Assembly: GCA_016928575.1 (NCBI GenBank)
Contig: JAFGKK010000016.1
Location: 1-55,198 of the forward strand
From: Anaerolineales bacterium
Lineage (GTDB): Bacteria > Chloroflexota > Anaerolineae > Anaerolineales > RBG-16-64-43
Length of the DNA: 55,198 nucleotides
Direction of reading: 5' to 3'
Position 1 is the stretch's first letter. Every line of letters begins with the position of its first letter. The position numbers and the translations under genes were made by a program. The notes beneath the pieces are model-generated. The model worked only from the letters and a program-made list of their open reading frames with translations, had not been told where the DNA came from and did not search any database. This document shows positions 33,833-43,220 of this stretch, in pieces.

Positions 33833-34888
33833 ATGGCCAAGATCAAGTTCGGCGACGTCGTCGAGACGGTCGTCATGCGCGAGGAATTCCCGCTTGAAAA
33901 AGCGCGCAAGGTGCTCCAAAACGAGACGGTCGCCGTCCTCGGATACGGCGTCCAGGGCCCAGCCCAAGCGATGAATATGAAGGACAACGGCATCCGCGTC
34001 ATCATCGGACAGGCCAAGGAAGACAAGTTCTACTGGGATAAGGCCGTCAAGGACGGCTGGGTTCCCGGAAAGGACCTCTTCCCGATCGAGGAAGCCGTCC
34101 GGCGCGGAACGATCATCCAGTACCTGGTCTCGGACGCGGCCCAAAAAATCCTCTGGCCGAAGGTTAAAGCGAAGCTGAAACCGGGCGACGCGCTGTATTT
34201 CTCGCACGGCTTCTCGATCGTCTACAAGGACCAGACCGGCGTGGTGCCGCCGGCGGAGGTGGACGTGATCATGGTCGCGCCGAAGGGATCCGGCGCCAGC
34301 GTCCGCACCAACTTCCTGGCCGGCTCGGGGATCAACAGCTCGTATGCCGTCTTCCAAGACGCCACCGGGCGCGCGCAGGAACGCACCCTCGCGCTCGGCA
34401 TCGCGATCGGATCCGGCTACCTGTTCCCGACCACGTTCGAAAACGAAGTCCACTCCGACCTGACCGGAGAACGCGGGGTGCTGATGGGGGCGCTGGCGGG
34501 GATCATGGAGGCGCAATACAACCTGCTGCGCAAGCACGGCCATTCGCCCTCGGAAGCCTTCAACGAGACGGTCGAGGAGCTCACCCAAAGCCTGATCCGA
34601 TTGGTTGATAAAAACGGCATGGATTGGATGTACGCCAACTGCTCGACCACCGCCCAGCGCGGCGCGCTGGATTGGCGCCACCAATTCCGCAAGGCGGTCG
34701 AACCGGTCTTCGACTGGCTGTACGAAAGCGTCGTTTCGGGCGAGCAGACCCGGATCGTGATCGAGGCCAACAGCGCCGCAGATTACCGCCAGAAGCTGGA
34801 GAAGGAGCTCAAGACGATGCGTGATTCCGAGATGTGGCGCGCGGGCGCGGCGGTGCGCTCGTTGCGGCCGGAGAATTGGAAGAAGTGA
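33833..34888 (+). CDS. ilvC: ketol-acid reductoisomerase (class I, GYGVQG variant)
   Basis: 351 residues. Isomerises and reduces acetolactate and acetohydroxybutyrate. The Rossmann motif is [17 protein letters not shown] (37-53), followed by [15 protein letters not shown], a cofactor-specificity loop longer than in the common GYGSQG enzymes. [19 protein letters not shown] and the metal-binding [15 protein letters not shown] (with Glu residues) are present. It resembles the variant typical of Bacteroidetes. AAGGAGAGG precedes the ATG. The cofactor (NADPH or NADH) cannot be read with confidence. Confidence 0.94.
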   Translation: MAKIKFGDVVETVVMREEFPLEKARKVLQNETVAVLGYGVQGPAQAMNMKDNGIRVIIGQAKEDKFYWDKAVKDGWVPGKDLFPIEEAVRRGTIIQYLVSDAAQKILWPKVKAKLKPGDALYFSHGFSIVYKDQTGVVPPAEVDVIMVAPKGSGASVRTNFLAGSGINSSYAVFQDATGRAQERTLALGIAIGSGYLFPTTFENEVHSDLTGERGVLMGALAGIMEAQYNLLRKHGHSPSEAFNETVEELTQSLIRLVDKNGMDWMYANCSTTAQRGALDWRHQFRKAVEPVFDWLYESVVSGEQTRIVIEANSAADYRQKLEKELKTMRDSEMWRAGAAVRSLRPENWKK

Positions 34889-34899
34889 CCCCCACCCAG

Positions 34900-34932
34900 C
34901 CCTCCCCCATTTGCTGCGCAAATGGGGGAGGG
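34900..34932. repeat. intercistronic hairpin between ilvC and leuA
   Basis: A 15-bp perfect stem, CCCTCCCCCATTTGC (34900-34914) with GCAAATGGGGGAGGG (34918-34932), loop TGC. It begins 11 nt after the ilvC stop. The pattern TTTGC-loop-GCAAA flanked by C-run and G-run is shared with the hairpins at 29721 and 31459. Confidence 0.85.
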
Positions 34933-34982
34933 CAAGGGAGGAGGAGGGGGGCGGTGCGATTTTCCGAAACAAGGAGGACGCC

Positions 34983-36647
34983 ATGGACAACTACGTGCGG
35001 ATTTTCGACACAACCTTGCGCGACGGCGAGCAGTCGCCCGGAGCGAGCCTGACCTCCGGCGAGAAGGTGGAGATTGCCCGGGCGCTTGCCAGGTTGGGGA
35101 TCGACATCATCGAAGCCGGATTTCCGGCGGCGTCTCCGGACGATCTGGAAGCCGTCCGGCGGATAGCGATCGAGATCGGGAACAGCCCCGCCTCGCGGAC
35201 CGAGGATGGCGGCTCGGAAACGGCATCCACCCACCGTCCGCCGCCGATCATCTGCGGCCTGGCCCGTGCGACCAAATCCGACATCGACGCCGCCTGGGAA
35301 GCGGTCCGGCACGCCGCCCGGCCGCGGATCCATACCTTCCTGGCCACCTCGCCGATTCATATGGAATACAAGCTGAAGATGGCCCCCGAGCAAGTCGTCG
35401 AGCGGATCCGCGAGATGGTCACCTACGCCCGCTCGCTGTGCCGGGACGTGGAGTTCTCGCCCGAGGACGCCGGTCGCAGCGATCCGGAGTTCCTCTACAA
35501 GGTTCTCGCGCTGGCCATCGAATGCGGTGCAACCACGTTGAACATCCCCGACACGGTCGGCTACACCACGCCCGAGGAATTCGGAGCGCTGATCGCGGGG
35601 ATCATCAAAAACACCAAAGGCATCGAGAAGGCGGTCGTCTCGCTGCATTGCCACAACGACCTGGGCATGGCCACCGCCAACACCTTGGCCGGGCTGCGCG
35701 CCGGCGCGCGCCAGGTGGAGGGGACGATCAACGGCATCGGCGAACGGGCCGGCAACGCCTCAATCGAGGAAGTGGTGATGGCCTTGCACACCCGCCGCAA
35801 CCTGTTCCATCTGACCACCGGAATCGACACCACCCAGATCGCGCGGGTGTCGCATATGGTCTCGACCTATACCGGAATCCCGGTTCAGCCCAACAAGGCG
35901 ATCGTCGGGGCCAACGCCTTCGCCCACGAAGCGGGGATCCACCAGGACGGGATGCTCAAGCATCACACCACCTACGAGATCATGCGCCCGGAAATGATCG
36001 GCTTGACGCAATCCAACCTGGTCCTGGGGAAGCACTCCGGGCGGCACGCGCTGCGCGCGCGGCTGAGCGAGTTGGGACACGAGCTTTCGGCCGAGGAGTT
36101 GGACCGGGCGTTCGAGCGGTTCAAGGAACTGGCGGATAAGAAAAAAACCATCGCCGACGCCGACCTGGAAGCGCTGGTGGCGGACCAGATCTACCAGCCG
36201 AAGGAAATCTTCGCCCTCGAAGGCCTGCAGGTGGCTTGCGGAACGATGGGCATGCCCACCGCCACGGTCCGCCTGCGCGGCCCCGACGGCGCCCTCCAGG
36301 TCCAGGCGGCGATCGGCACCGGGCCGGTGGATGCGGCCTACAAGGCAATTGATGGGATCGTGCAGGCGCCCAACTCGCTGGAGGAATTCTCGATCCGCGC
36401 CATCACCGAAGGGATCGATGCCATCGGAGAGGTGACCGTGCGCCTGGAATCGAGGGATGAAACTCTCCCAACCCGCGAGATGGCCCAGAACGGCCGGAGG
36501 CGGTCCCGATCCTTCGGCGGGCACGGCGCCGACACCGACATCATCGTCGCCAGCGCCAAAGCCTACCTGAGCGCGCTCAACAAACTCCTCGTCGCCTCCG
36601 GAAGGGTTCCGGAGGCCGCGGCGGAAAGCCGGATCGGGACGGCGTGA
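34983..36647 (+). CDS. leuA: 2-isopropylmalate synthase
   Basis: 554 residues. Condenses acetyl-CoA with 2-oxoisovalerate, the first step of leucine synthesis. [14 protein letters not shown] (7-20) is the HMGL-like active site; [13 protein letters not shown] carries metal ligands and [13 protein letters not shown] is conserved. The C-terminal LeuA dimer domain (leucine feedback) ends in [19 protein letters not shown]. Two insertions relative to typical LeuA are visible: about 20 residues near 63-85 ([18 protein letters not shown]) and a basic one before the last strand ([17 protein letters not shown]). AAGGAGG precedes the ATG. It overlaps the methyltransferase start by 4 bp. Confidence 0.95.
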   Translation: MDNYVRIFDTTLRDGEQSPGASLTSGEKVEIARALARLGIDIIEAGFPAASPDDLEAVRRIAIEIGNSPASRTEDGGSETASTHRPPPIICGLARATKSDIDAAWEAVRHAARPRIHTFLATSPIHMEYKLKMAPEQVVERIREMVTYARSLCRDVEFSPEDAGRSDPEFLYKVLALAIECGATTLNIPDTVGYTTPEEFGALIAGIIKNTKGIEKAVVSLHCHNDLGMATANTLAGLRAGARQVEGTINGIGERAGNASIEEVVMALHTRRNLFHLTTGIDTTQIARVSHMVSTYTGIPVQPNKAIVGANAFAHEAGIHQDGMLKHHTTYEIMRPEMIGLTQSNLVLGKHSGRHALRARLSELGHELSAEELDRAFERFKELADKKKTIADADLEALVADQIYQPKEIFALEGLQVACGTMGMPTATVRLRGPDGALQVQAAIGTGPVDAAYKAIDGIVQAPNSLEEFSIRAITEGIDAIGEVTVRLESRDETLPTREMAQNGRRRSRSFGGHGADTDIIVASAKAYLSALNKLLVASGRVPEAAAESRIGTA

Positions 36648-37342
36648 ATCTGCAGCGGGTGAAGGAACATTTCGACAAAGACGCGTCGGACTACGACAAC
36701 CACATCATCCGGTTTGTCCCGTTCTACAGGGAACAACACGCGATGATGATGGATCTGCTCCCTTTCGAAAAAACGGCCCGGATCCGCGGTCTGGATCTCG
36801 GCGCGGGAACCGGCGTGCTGGCGGAGGGTATCCTGCGCAAATACCCGCTGGCTGAGGTGACCGTCTTCGATCTCTCCGACAAGATGATCGGAGCCGCCCG
36901 TGAGCGGCTGAGCAAATTCGCCGGCCGGACCGCCTTCCGAAAGGGCGATTTTTCCAAGGATGAGTTCGGTATCGGCTACGACCTGGTCCTCTCGGGGCTT
37001 TCGATCCACCATCTGTCGAATCCGAAGAAGCAGGCGTTGTTCCGGAAAACCTACCTCGCCCTCAATCCCGGAGGTATGTTCCTCAACCGCGACGTGATCC
37101 GCGGGACGACGAAACGCCTGGAGGAAATCTACATCCGGTTGTGGCGCGAGTACGTGCGCTCGAACGGCGAGGACGACGCGGCCATGATGGAACGCTACTA
37201 CGCAGAGGATATTCCGGCCGGCGTCGAAGAACAACTGGAATGGATGCGCCGGGCGGGCTTCGTGGACGTGGGCTGCCATTGGCAGAGGACGAATTTCGCG
37301 GTCTACGGCGGACGTAAAGACACATCGGAAAAGGAATCATGA
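36644..37342 (+). CDS. class I SAM-dependent methyltransferase inside the leu operon
   Basis: 232 residues. Motif [16 protein letters not shown] (50-64), motif [16 protein letters not shown] and [14 protein letters not shown] identify a class I Rossmann methyltransferase of the Methyltransf_25/ubiE-like group. It begins at GTG overlapping the leuA stop (GTGA) and ends by overlapping the leuC ATG (ATGA), so it is locked into the operon. No branched-chain step needs a methyltransferase. Substrate unknown; a small-molecule target is likelier than DNA because no target-recognition domain is present. Confidence 0.9.
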   Translation: MNLQRVKEHFDKDASDYDNHIIRFVPFYREQHAMMMDLLPFEKTARIRGLDLGAGTGVLAEGILRKYPLAEVTVFDLSDKMIGAARERLSKFAGRTAFRKGDFSKDEFGIGYDLVLSGLSIHHLSNPKKQALFRKTYLALNPGGMFLNRDVIRGTTKRLEEIYIRLWREYVRSNGEDDAAMMERYYAEDIPAGVEEQLEWMRRAGFVDVGCHWQRTNFAVYGGRKDTSEKES

Positions 37343-38757
37343 GCGGACCAAAAACCCTGTTCGATAAAATCTGGAAGACCCACCTTGTGCGGGAGGAACC
37401 CGGCCACCCTCCGATTCTCTACATCGACCTGCATATGGTCCACGAAGTGACCTCGCCGCAGGCGTTTGCGGACCTCCGGTCCCGCGGTTGGACGGTCCAC
37501 CGTCCGGACCGGACGCTGGCGACGATGGACCACTCGATCCCGACCACCGGCCTCACGCTGGAAGGCGCGGACGACGCGGCGGTGAATCAGCTGCGGCGTT
37601 TGGAAGCCAATTGCCGCGAGTTCGGGATCCGCTGCATGCGGATGGACGACCCGGGACGGGGCATCGTCCATGTCATCGGCCCGGAGCTGGGCGCGACTCA
37701 GCCCGGGATGACGATCGTCTGCGGGGACAGCCACACCGCGACCCACGGCGCGTTCGGAGCCCTGGCCTTCGGAATCGGGACGAGCGAGGTGGAACAGGTG
37801 CTCGCCACCCAATGCCTGCTGCAGAACCGTCCGCAACGGACAGTGGTGAATTTCCGCGGACGGCTCGGGAAGGGAGTGACCGCCAAGGACATGATCCTCG
37901 GCCTGATCGCGCAGATCGGGGTGGGGGGCGGCACCGGTCAGGTCTTTGAATACGCCGGGCCGGCGGTGCGCGGGCTCGACATGGAAGCGCGCATGACGCT
38001 GTGCAACATGTCGATCGAGGGCGGCGCGCGGGCCGGGCTGGTGGCGCCGGACGACACCACCTTCCAGTACCTCGCCGGCCGGGAATTCGCGCCGCGGGGC
38101 ATGGCCTGGGATGCGGCCCTGGCGTGCTGGCAGGGGCTGGTCTCGGATCCGGATGCGGAGTTCGACCGCACGATCGAGGTCGATGCCGCGGCGCTGCAGC
38201 CGATGATCACCTTCGGCACGAATCCGGCGATGGGCATGCCCGTCACGGGCAGGATACCGGACCCGGCCGACGAAACGGATCCGCTCAAGCGCTCGGCGCT
38301 GGAAAAGGCGCTGGCCTACATGCGCTTCACGCCCGGCGATGCGATGATCGGAAAGAAGGTCGACGTTGTGTTCATCGGATCGTGCACCAACGGCCGGATT
38401 TCCGACCTGCGCGCCGCGGCGGGAATTTTCCGTGGACGACGCGTCGCCCCTAGCGTCCGGGCGCTGATCGTTCCGGGCTCCGAGAGAGTCCGCCGTGACG
38501 CGGAAGCGGAAGGCTTGGACCGCGTCTTCCGCGAGGCCGGGGCGGAATGGCGCCACTCGGGCTGCAGCATGTGCATTGCCATGAACGGCGACCAGCTTTC
38601 CCCTGGCCAGTACGCGGTGAGCACCAGCAACCGCAATTTCGAAGGCCGCCAGGGCAAGGGCGGCCGGACGATGCTCGCCAGCCCGATCACCGCTGCGGCC
38701 GCCGCCGTGAAAGGCGCCGTCGCCGATCCGCGGGCGCTGCTCCAGGAAGGTGCCTAG
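37339..38757 (+). CDS. leuC: 3-isopropylmalate dehydratase large subunit
   Basis: 472 residues of the aconitase family. The 4Fe-4S cysteines are Cys349 ([14 protein letters not shown]) and Cys409/Cys412 ([13 protein letters not shown]). The N-terminus [22 protein letters not shown] and [20 protein letters not shown] are standard. With LeuD it isomerises 2-isopropylmalate, and in citramalate-pathway organisms also citramalate. Its ATG overlaps the methyltransferase stop by 4 bp; its stop overlaps the leuD GTG by 1 bp. Confidence 0.96.
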   Translation: MSGPKTLFDKIWKTHLVREEPGHPPILYIDLHMVHEVTSPQAFADLRSRGWTVHRPDRTLATMDHSIPTTGLTLEGADDAAVNQLRRLEANCREFGIRCMRMDDPGRGIVHVIGPELGATQPGMTIVCGDSHTATHGAFGALAFGIGTSEVEQVLATQCLLQNRPQRTVVNFRGRLGKGVTAKDMILGLIAQIGVGGGTGQVFEYAGPAVRGLDMEARMTLCNMSIEGGARAGLVAPDDTTFQYLAGREFAPRGMAWDAALACWQGLVSDPDAEFDRTIEVDAAALQPMITFGTNPAMGMPVTGRIPDPADETDPLKRSALEKALAYMRFTPGDAMIGKKVDVVFIGSCTNGRISDLRAAAGIFRGRRVAPSVRALIVPGSERVRRDAEAEGLDRVFREAGAEWRHSGCSMCIAMNGDQLSPGQYAVSTSNRNFEGRQGKGGRTMLASPITAAAAAVKGAVADPRALLQEGA

Positions 38758-39380
38758 TGGAACCGATACGCACGATCACCTCGAACCTCATCCCGCTGCT
38801 GATCAACGACGTCGACACCGACCAGATCATCCCGGCGCGTTACCTCAAGGTGACCGACAAGGACGGGCTGGCGGAGGGGTTGTTTTCCAATTGGCGCTAT
38901 CTGCCGGAGGGTGGGCCGAATCCGGAGTTTGCGCTCAACCGGCCGGAATACCGCGGAGCAAGCATCCTGCTGGCGGGGGACAATTTCGGCTGTGGATCCT
39001 CGCGCGAGCACGCCCCGTGGGCCCTCCGCGCCGGAGGAATCCGCGCGATCATCAGCACCTCATTCGCCGACATCTTCCGCAGCAACGCGCTGAAGAACGG
39101 CGTCCTGCCGGTCGTGGTGGACGAAACGATCCACCGGAACCTCGTCGACCTGGTCGAGGAAGCCCCGTCGGCGACGGTCACCATCGATCTGGAAAATCAG
39201 AAGGTCCTCTTGCCGGGGGGCGTGCAAGCGGACTTCACAGTCGACGCGTTCTCCAAAACCTGCCTGGTGCGTGGAATGGACGAATTGGACTATCTGGCGG
39301 GTTTTCTTCCGCAGATCCGGGACTTCGAAATCCGGCACGATCCCGCCTGCGGCGGAATGGGAAAAGCGAGGCCGTCATGA
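38757..39380 (+). CDS. leuD: 3-isopropylmalate dehydratase small subunit
   Basis: 207 residues starting at GTG ([20 protein letters not shown]) after GGAAGG. TDQIIPARYLK, GDNFGCGSSREHAPWAL and FADIFRSNALKNGVLPV are the LeuD signatures; the swivelling domain completes the active site with LeuC. Start and stop overlap the neighbours by 1 and 4 bp. Confidence 0.95.
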   Translation: MEPIRTITSNLIPLLINDVDTDQIIPARYLKVTDKDGLAEGLFSNWRYLPEGGPNPEFALNRPEYRGASILLAGDNFGCGSSREHAPWALRAGGIRAIISTSFADIFRSNALKNGVLPVVVDETIHRNLVDLVEEAPSATVTIDLENQKVLLPGGVQADFTVDAFSKTCLVRGMDELDYLAGFLPQIRDFEIRHDPACGGMGKARPS

Positions 39381-40924
39381 TCGAAATCTATGATACGACC
39401 CTCCGCGACGGATCCCAACGCGAGGGGATCTCGCTCTCCTGCGACGACAAGCTTAAAATCGCCCGCAAACTTGACGATCTGGGCGTTGCCTACATCGAAG
39501 GCGGCTGGCCGGGGTCGAACGCCAAAGACATGGAATTCTTTGCCAAGGCCAAAGCGCTGCGCTGGCGGACCGCCCGCATCGCGGCGTTCGGATCGACTTG
39601 CCGCGCTGGGAGCAAACCGGGAAACGACGAAAACATCCAGGCCATGCTCCGGGCCGAGGCGCCCGTCTGCACGGTCGTCGGCAAATCCTGGTCCCTGCAC
39701 GTCACCGATGTCCTGCGGACCTCGAAAGAGAACAACCTGCGGATGATCGAGGAGAGCGTCGCCTTCCTCAAGGCGCAGGTCGAGCAGGTGTTTTTCGACG
39801 CCGAACATTTTTTCGACGGCTACAAGGCGGATCCCGCCTACGCGCTGGAAACTCTGCAAGCCGCCCGGCGGGGCGGAGCCGACGTCCTGGTGCTGTGCGA
39901 GACGAACGGGGGCGCGATGCCGTGGGAGCTGGAGGCCGCATTCCAAGCCGTGCGCCAGGCTGTTCCGGGCCGGTTGGGAATCCACGCCCACAACGACGGA
40001 GAATGCGGCGTGGCCAATTCCCTCCTGGCCGTCCGGCAGGGAGCGACCCACGTCCAGGGGACGATCAACGGCTACGGCGAACGGTGCGGCAACGCCAACC
40101 TGTGCTCGATCATCCCCGACATCGAACTTAAACTCGGCCGGCCCTGCCTGCCCAAGGGCCGACTCAGACGGCTGTATGAAACCGCCCATTTCGTGGCGGA
40201 GATCGCCAACCTATCGCCGGACGAATACCTGCCTTACGTCGGCAAATCCGCCTTCGCGCACAAGGGCGGGATACACGTATCAGGGATGCGCCGGAACACG
40301 CTGGCCTACCAGCACGTCGAACCGGCGCTGGTCGGGAACGAGATGCGGGTGGTCGTCAGCGAACTCTCCGGCAAGGGCAATCTGCTTCAAAAGCTGGAGG
40401 AATACCACCTCGAGGCGGACGAGAAAGCAGTCGCCAAAGTGCTTAAGGAGATCAAGGACCTGGAAGCCCGCGGATTTTCCTTCGAGACCGCCGACGCCTC
40501 GGTGGCGATGATGCTCAAGCGCCATCAATCGGATTACAAGCCGCCGTTCGAACTGATCGATTTCTTCTGCCTTGTCGAACACCGCCAGGGGCGCGGGCTG
40601 ATGGCGGAAGCGAACGTCAAGATCCGCGTCGGCCAAGAGGTCATGCACACCGCCGCGGAGGGCAACGGCCCGGTGAACGCGCTCGACGGCGCGTTGCGCA
40701 AGGCGCTGCAGCCGCGCTACCCGCAAATCCGCCGCTTCGAGTTGACGGATTACAAGGTGCGCATTCTGGATTCGACCAGCGGCACGGGCGCCGTCGTCCG
40801 GGTGCTGATCGACACCCAATCCGACGGCCGGCGCTGGAGTACGGTCGGGGCCAGCGAGAACATCATCGAAGCCTCGTGGCGCGCGTTGAGCGACGCCGTC
40901 GAGTTCGGATTGACGATGAAATGA
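39377..40924 (+). CDS. cimA: (R)-citramalate synthase
   Basis: 515 residues. Condenses acetyl-CoA and pyruvate to citramalate, the threonine-independent entry to isoleucine. IYDTTLRDGSQREGISLS is the active-site start; GGWPGSNAKDMEFF, HAHNDGECGVANS and INGYGERCGNANL match CimA (group COG0119, longer form) rather than LeuA. A C-terminal regulatory domain (RFELTDYKVRILDSTSGTGA) is present. The ATG overlaps the leuD stop (ATGA). Its product can be carried on by LeuC/LeuD and a LeuB-type dehydrogenase encoded next door. Confidence 0.94.
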   Translation: MIEIYDTTLRDGSQREGISLSCDDKLKIARKLDDLGVAYIEGGWPGSNAKDMEFFAKAKALRWRTARIAAFGSTCRAGSKPGNDENIQAMLRAEAPVCTVVGKSWSLHVTDVLRTSKENNLRMIEESVAFLKAQVEQVFFDAEHFFDGYKADPAYALETLQAARRGGADVLVLCETNGGAMPWELEAAFQAVRQAVPGRLGIHAHNDGECGVANSLLAVRQGATHVQGTINGYGERCGNANLCSIIPDIELKLGRPCLPKGRLRRLYETAHFVAEIANLSPDEYLPYVGKSAFAHKGGIHVSGMRRNTLAYQHVEPALVGNEMRVVVSELSGKGNLLQKLEEYHLEADEKAVAKVLKEIKDLEARGFSFETADASVAMMLKRHQSDYKPPFELIDFFCLVEHRQGRGLMAEANVKIRVGQEVMHTAAEGNGPVNALDGALRKALQPRYPQIRRFELTDYKVRILDSTSGTGAVVRVLIDTQSDGRRWSTVGASENIIEASWRALSDAVEFGLTMK

Positions 40925-40940
40925 CCCCTCGTCAATCCTT

Positions 40941-40966
40941 CCCCTCCCGCAAGGCGGGTGAGAGGG
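40941..40966. repeat. intercistronic hairpin after cimA
   Basis: CCCGC-AAG-GCGGG with flanking C-run (CCCCT) and G-run (AGAGGG) forms a weaker member of the junction hairpin set, between cimA and the first LeuB-type gene. Confidence 0.55.
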
Positions 40967-40991
40967 ATATCTTCTTTCAAGGAGACCTTTC

Positions 40992-42056
40992 ATGGCAGGC
41001 AAAACCTATCGCATCGGCGTGATCGGCGGGGATGGAACCGGACCGGAGGTGATCCGCGAAGGGCGCAAGGTGCTCGAAGCGGCGTCGCGCAAGCACGCTT
41101 TCGGAATCGACTGGGTGGAGTACGACCTGGGCGGCGAACGCTACCAGCGCACGGGGGAAATCCTCCCCGACAGCGTGATCGCCGAACTCCGCCAACTGGA
41201 CGCGATCTACCTGGGCGCGATCGGCCACCCGGACGTCAAGCCGGGCATCTTGGAGAAGGGACTGCTCCTGCGCCTGCGCTTCGAACTCGACCAGTACATC
41301 AACCTGCGGCCGGTCAAGCTCTACCCGAACGTCGACACGCCGCTCAAGGACAAAACCCACGCCGACATCGATTTCCTCGTCGTCCGCGAGAACACCGAGG
41401 GGCTGTATACCGGCGCGGGAGGCGTTCTGCGCAAAGGCACGCCGCACGAAGTGGCGGTCCAGGAATCGATCAACACCCGGATGGGAGTCGAACGCTGCAT
41501 CCGCTACGCTTTCGACGCCTGCGCCAAGCGCAACAAGCGCAAGAAGCTGACCCTGTGCGGAAAAACCAACGTCCTCACGTTCGCCTTCGACCTGTGGGAG
41601 CGCACGTTCTACGAGGTGGCCAAGGACTACCCCGGGATCCAGACCGACTACGCGCACGTCGACGCCACGACGATGTGGATGGTGAAAAATCCGGATTGGT
41701 TCGACGTGATCGTCACCGATAACATGTTCGGCGACATCATCACCGACCTGGGCGCGATGATCCAGGGCGGGATGGGGATCGCCGCCGGCGGCAACATCAA
41801 TCCGCAGGGAGTCTCGATGTTCGAGCCGATCGGCGGGTCGGCGCCGAAGTACACCGGCAAAAACGTGATCAACCCGATGGCGGCGATCTGCGCCGGAGGA
41901 ATGCTGCTGGAGGCGGTCGGGGAAAACGCCGCGGCCGACGCGGTCGAGCAGGCGGTGATCAAAGCGCTCTCCGGCGGGAAGATCAAGAGTCTGGCGGCCG
42001 GGAAAATGGGTCTCTCAACGACGGAAACCGGCGACCTGATCGCCGGATTGGTGTAG
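40992..42056 (+). CDS. isopropylmalate/isocitrate dehydrogenase family, actinobacterial LeuB-like
   Basis: 354 residues. IGVIGGDGTGPEVIREG, the substrate helix GLLLRLRFELDQYINLRPVK, VVRENTEGLYTGAGG and the metal-binding DVIVTDNMFGDIITDLGAMI mark the NAD-dependent beta-decarboxylating dehydrogenase family. The substrate helix resembles actinobacterial LeuB and differs from the classical LeuB encoded next. AAGGAGA precedes the ATG. It may oxidise 3-isopropylmalate or, for isoleucine, 3-methylmalate (from citramalate); which of the two tandem enzymes does which is inference. Confidence 0.9.
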   Translation: MAGKTYRIGVIGGDGTGPEVIREGRKVLEAASRKHAFGIDWVEYDLGGERYQRTGEILPDSVIAELRQLDAIYLGAIGHPDVKPGILEKGLLLRLRFELDQYINLRPVKLYPNVDTPLKDKTHADIDFLVVRENTEGLYTGAGGVLRKGTPHEVAVQESINTRMGVERCIRYAFDACAKRNKRKKLTLCGKTNVLTFAFDLWERTFYEVAKDYPGIQTDYAHVDATTMWMVKNPDWFDVIVTDNMFGDIITDLGAMIQGGMGIAAGGNINPQGVSMFEPIGGSAPKYTGKNVINPMAAICAGGMLLEAVGENAAADAVEQAVIKALSGGKIKSLAAGKMGLSTTETGDLIAGLV

Positions 42057-42060
42057 CGCA

Positions 42061-43137
42061 ATGATGAAGGCCGGGATCGTTCTCCTGCCTGGCGACGGCA
42101 TCGGGCCCGAGGTCGTCGCGCAAGCGGTGCGGGTGATGGAGCGGGCGGCGGTCGGCGGCGGCCGCACCCTGGAGCTCCGGGAGCGGCCCGTGGGCGGATG
42201 TTCGATCGACCGCTTCGGTGCCGCCCTGACCGACGAAACGCTGGCGGATTGCCGATCCGCGGACGCGGTGTTGTTGGGCGCCGTCGGCGGGCCGAAGTGG
42301 GACGACCCCCGCGCCAAGGTCCGGCCGGAGCAGGGCTTGATGGACTTGCGCAAGGGATTGGACGTGTTCGCCAATCTTCGGCCGGTCAGGCCGCATCCGG
42401 CGCTGACGGACGCCTCGCCGTTGAAACGGGAGCGGATCGAAGGCGTGGATCTGCTCGTCGTGCGGGAGCTCACCGGCGGTTTATATTTCGCCCAGCCCAA
42501 GGAGCGAGTCCGGACCGCCGACGGAAGGGAGCGGGCGGTGGACACGCTCCAGTATTACGACCACGAAGTCCGCCGGGTGGTGGAGGTCGCCTTTCGGATG
42601 GCGGAAGGGCGCCGGCGGAAGGTCGCCTCGGTCGACAAGGCGAATATCCTCGAATCTTCCCGATTGTGGCGGCAGGTGGCGTCCGAGGTGGGCGCGGCGA
42701 ATCCGCATATCGTGCTGGAACACATTCTGGTGGACACCGCTTCGATGCGGCTGATGACTCATCCAAAACAGTTTGACGTCATCGTCACCGACAACATGTT
42801 CGGAGACATCCTCACCGACGAAGCGTCGGTCCTGACTGGATCGATGGGACTGCTGCCGTCGGCCTCGCTGGGGGAGACGGCCAAGGGGTTGTACGAACCC
42901 ATTCATGGTTCAGCGCCCGACATCGCCGGAAAGGGAATCGCCAACCCAATCGGCGCAATCCTCAGCGGAGCGCTGCTGTTCCGCTATTCCCTGGGTTGGG
43001 AACGGGAAGCGGATGCGATCGAGCGCGCGGTGGACCGCGTCCTCGCGCAAGGCTGGCGGACGGCTGACCTGTATCCGCAGGGCAAGCCCGCCCTAACCGC
43101 AAAACAGATGACGGATTGCATCGTCAACGATATTTAA
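42061..43137 (+). CDS. leuB: 3-isopropylmalate dehydrogenase (classical LeuB)
   Basis: 358 residues. LLPGDGIGPEVVAQAV, GAVGGPKWDDP, the LeuB substrate helix GLMDLRKGLDVFANLRPVR, VVRELTGGLYF and DVIVTDNMFGDILTDEASVL are diagnostic of bacterial LeuB. The start may be 42061 or the adjacent ATG at 42064; no good ribosome site is seen, so it may depend on coupling to the gene ending 4 nt upstream. It is the last gene of the operon; I see no T-tract terminator before the convergent gene at 43221. Confidence 0.95.
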   Translation: MMKAGIVLLPGDGIGPEVVAQAVRVMERAAVGGGRTLELRERPVGGCSIDRFGAALTDETLADCRSADAVLLGAVGGPKWDDPRAKVRPEQGLMDLRKGLDVFANLRPVRPHPALTDASPLKRERIEGVDLLVVRELTGGLYFAQPKERVRTADGRERAVDTLQYYDHEVRRVVEVAFRMAEGRRRKVASVDKANILESSRLWRQVASEVGAANPHIVLEHILVDTASMRLMTHPKQFDVIVTDNMFGDILTDEASVLTGSMGLLPSASLGETAKGLYEPIHGSAPDIAGKGIANPIGAILSGALLFRYSLGWEREADAIERAVDRVLAQGWRTADLYPQGKPALTAKQMTDCIVNDI

Positions 43138-43220
43138 CACCGCAACACCCCGCCGCCATAACGCCAAGCGGGTTCGGATTCTTTCGGTGTGTCTTTTGGA
43201 CCGGCGGCGAGGCGCCTCTC

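Noticed and set aside
43138-43220. Terminator after leuB
   Set aside because: Only a distant GC-rich complementarity without a T-tract is visible; not enough to call.
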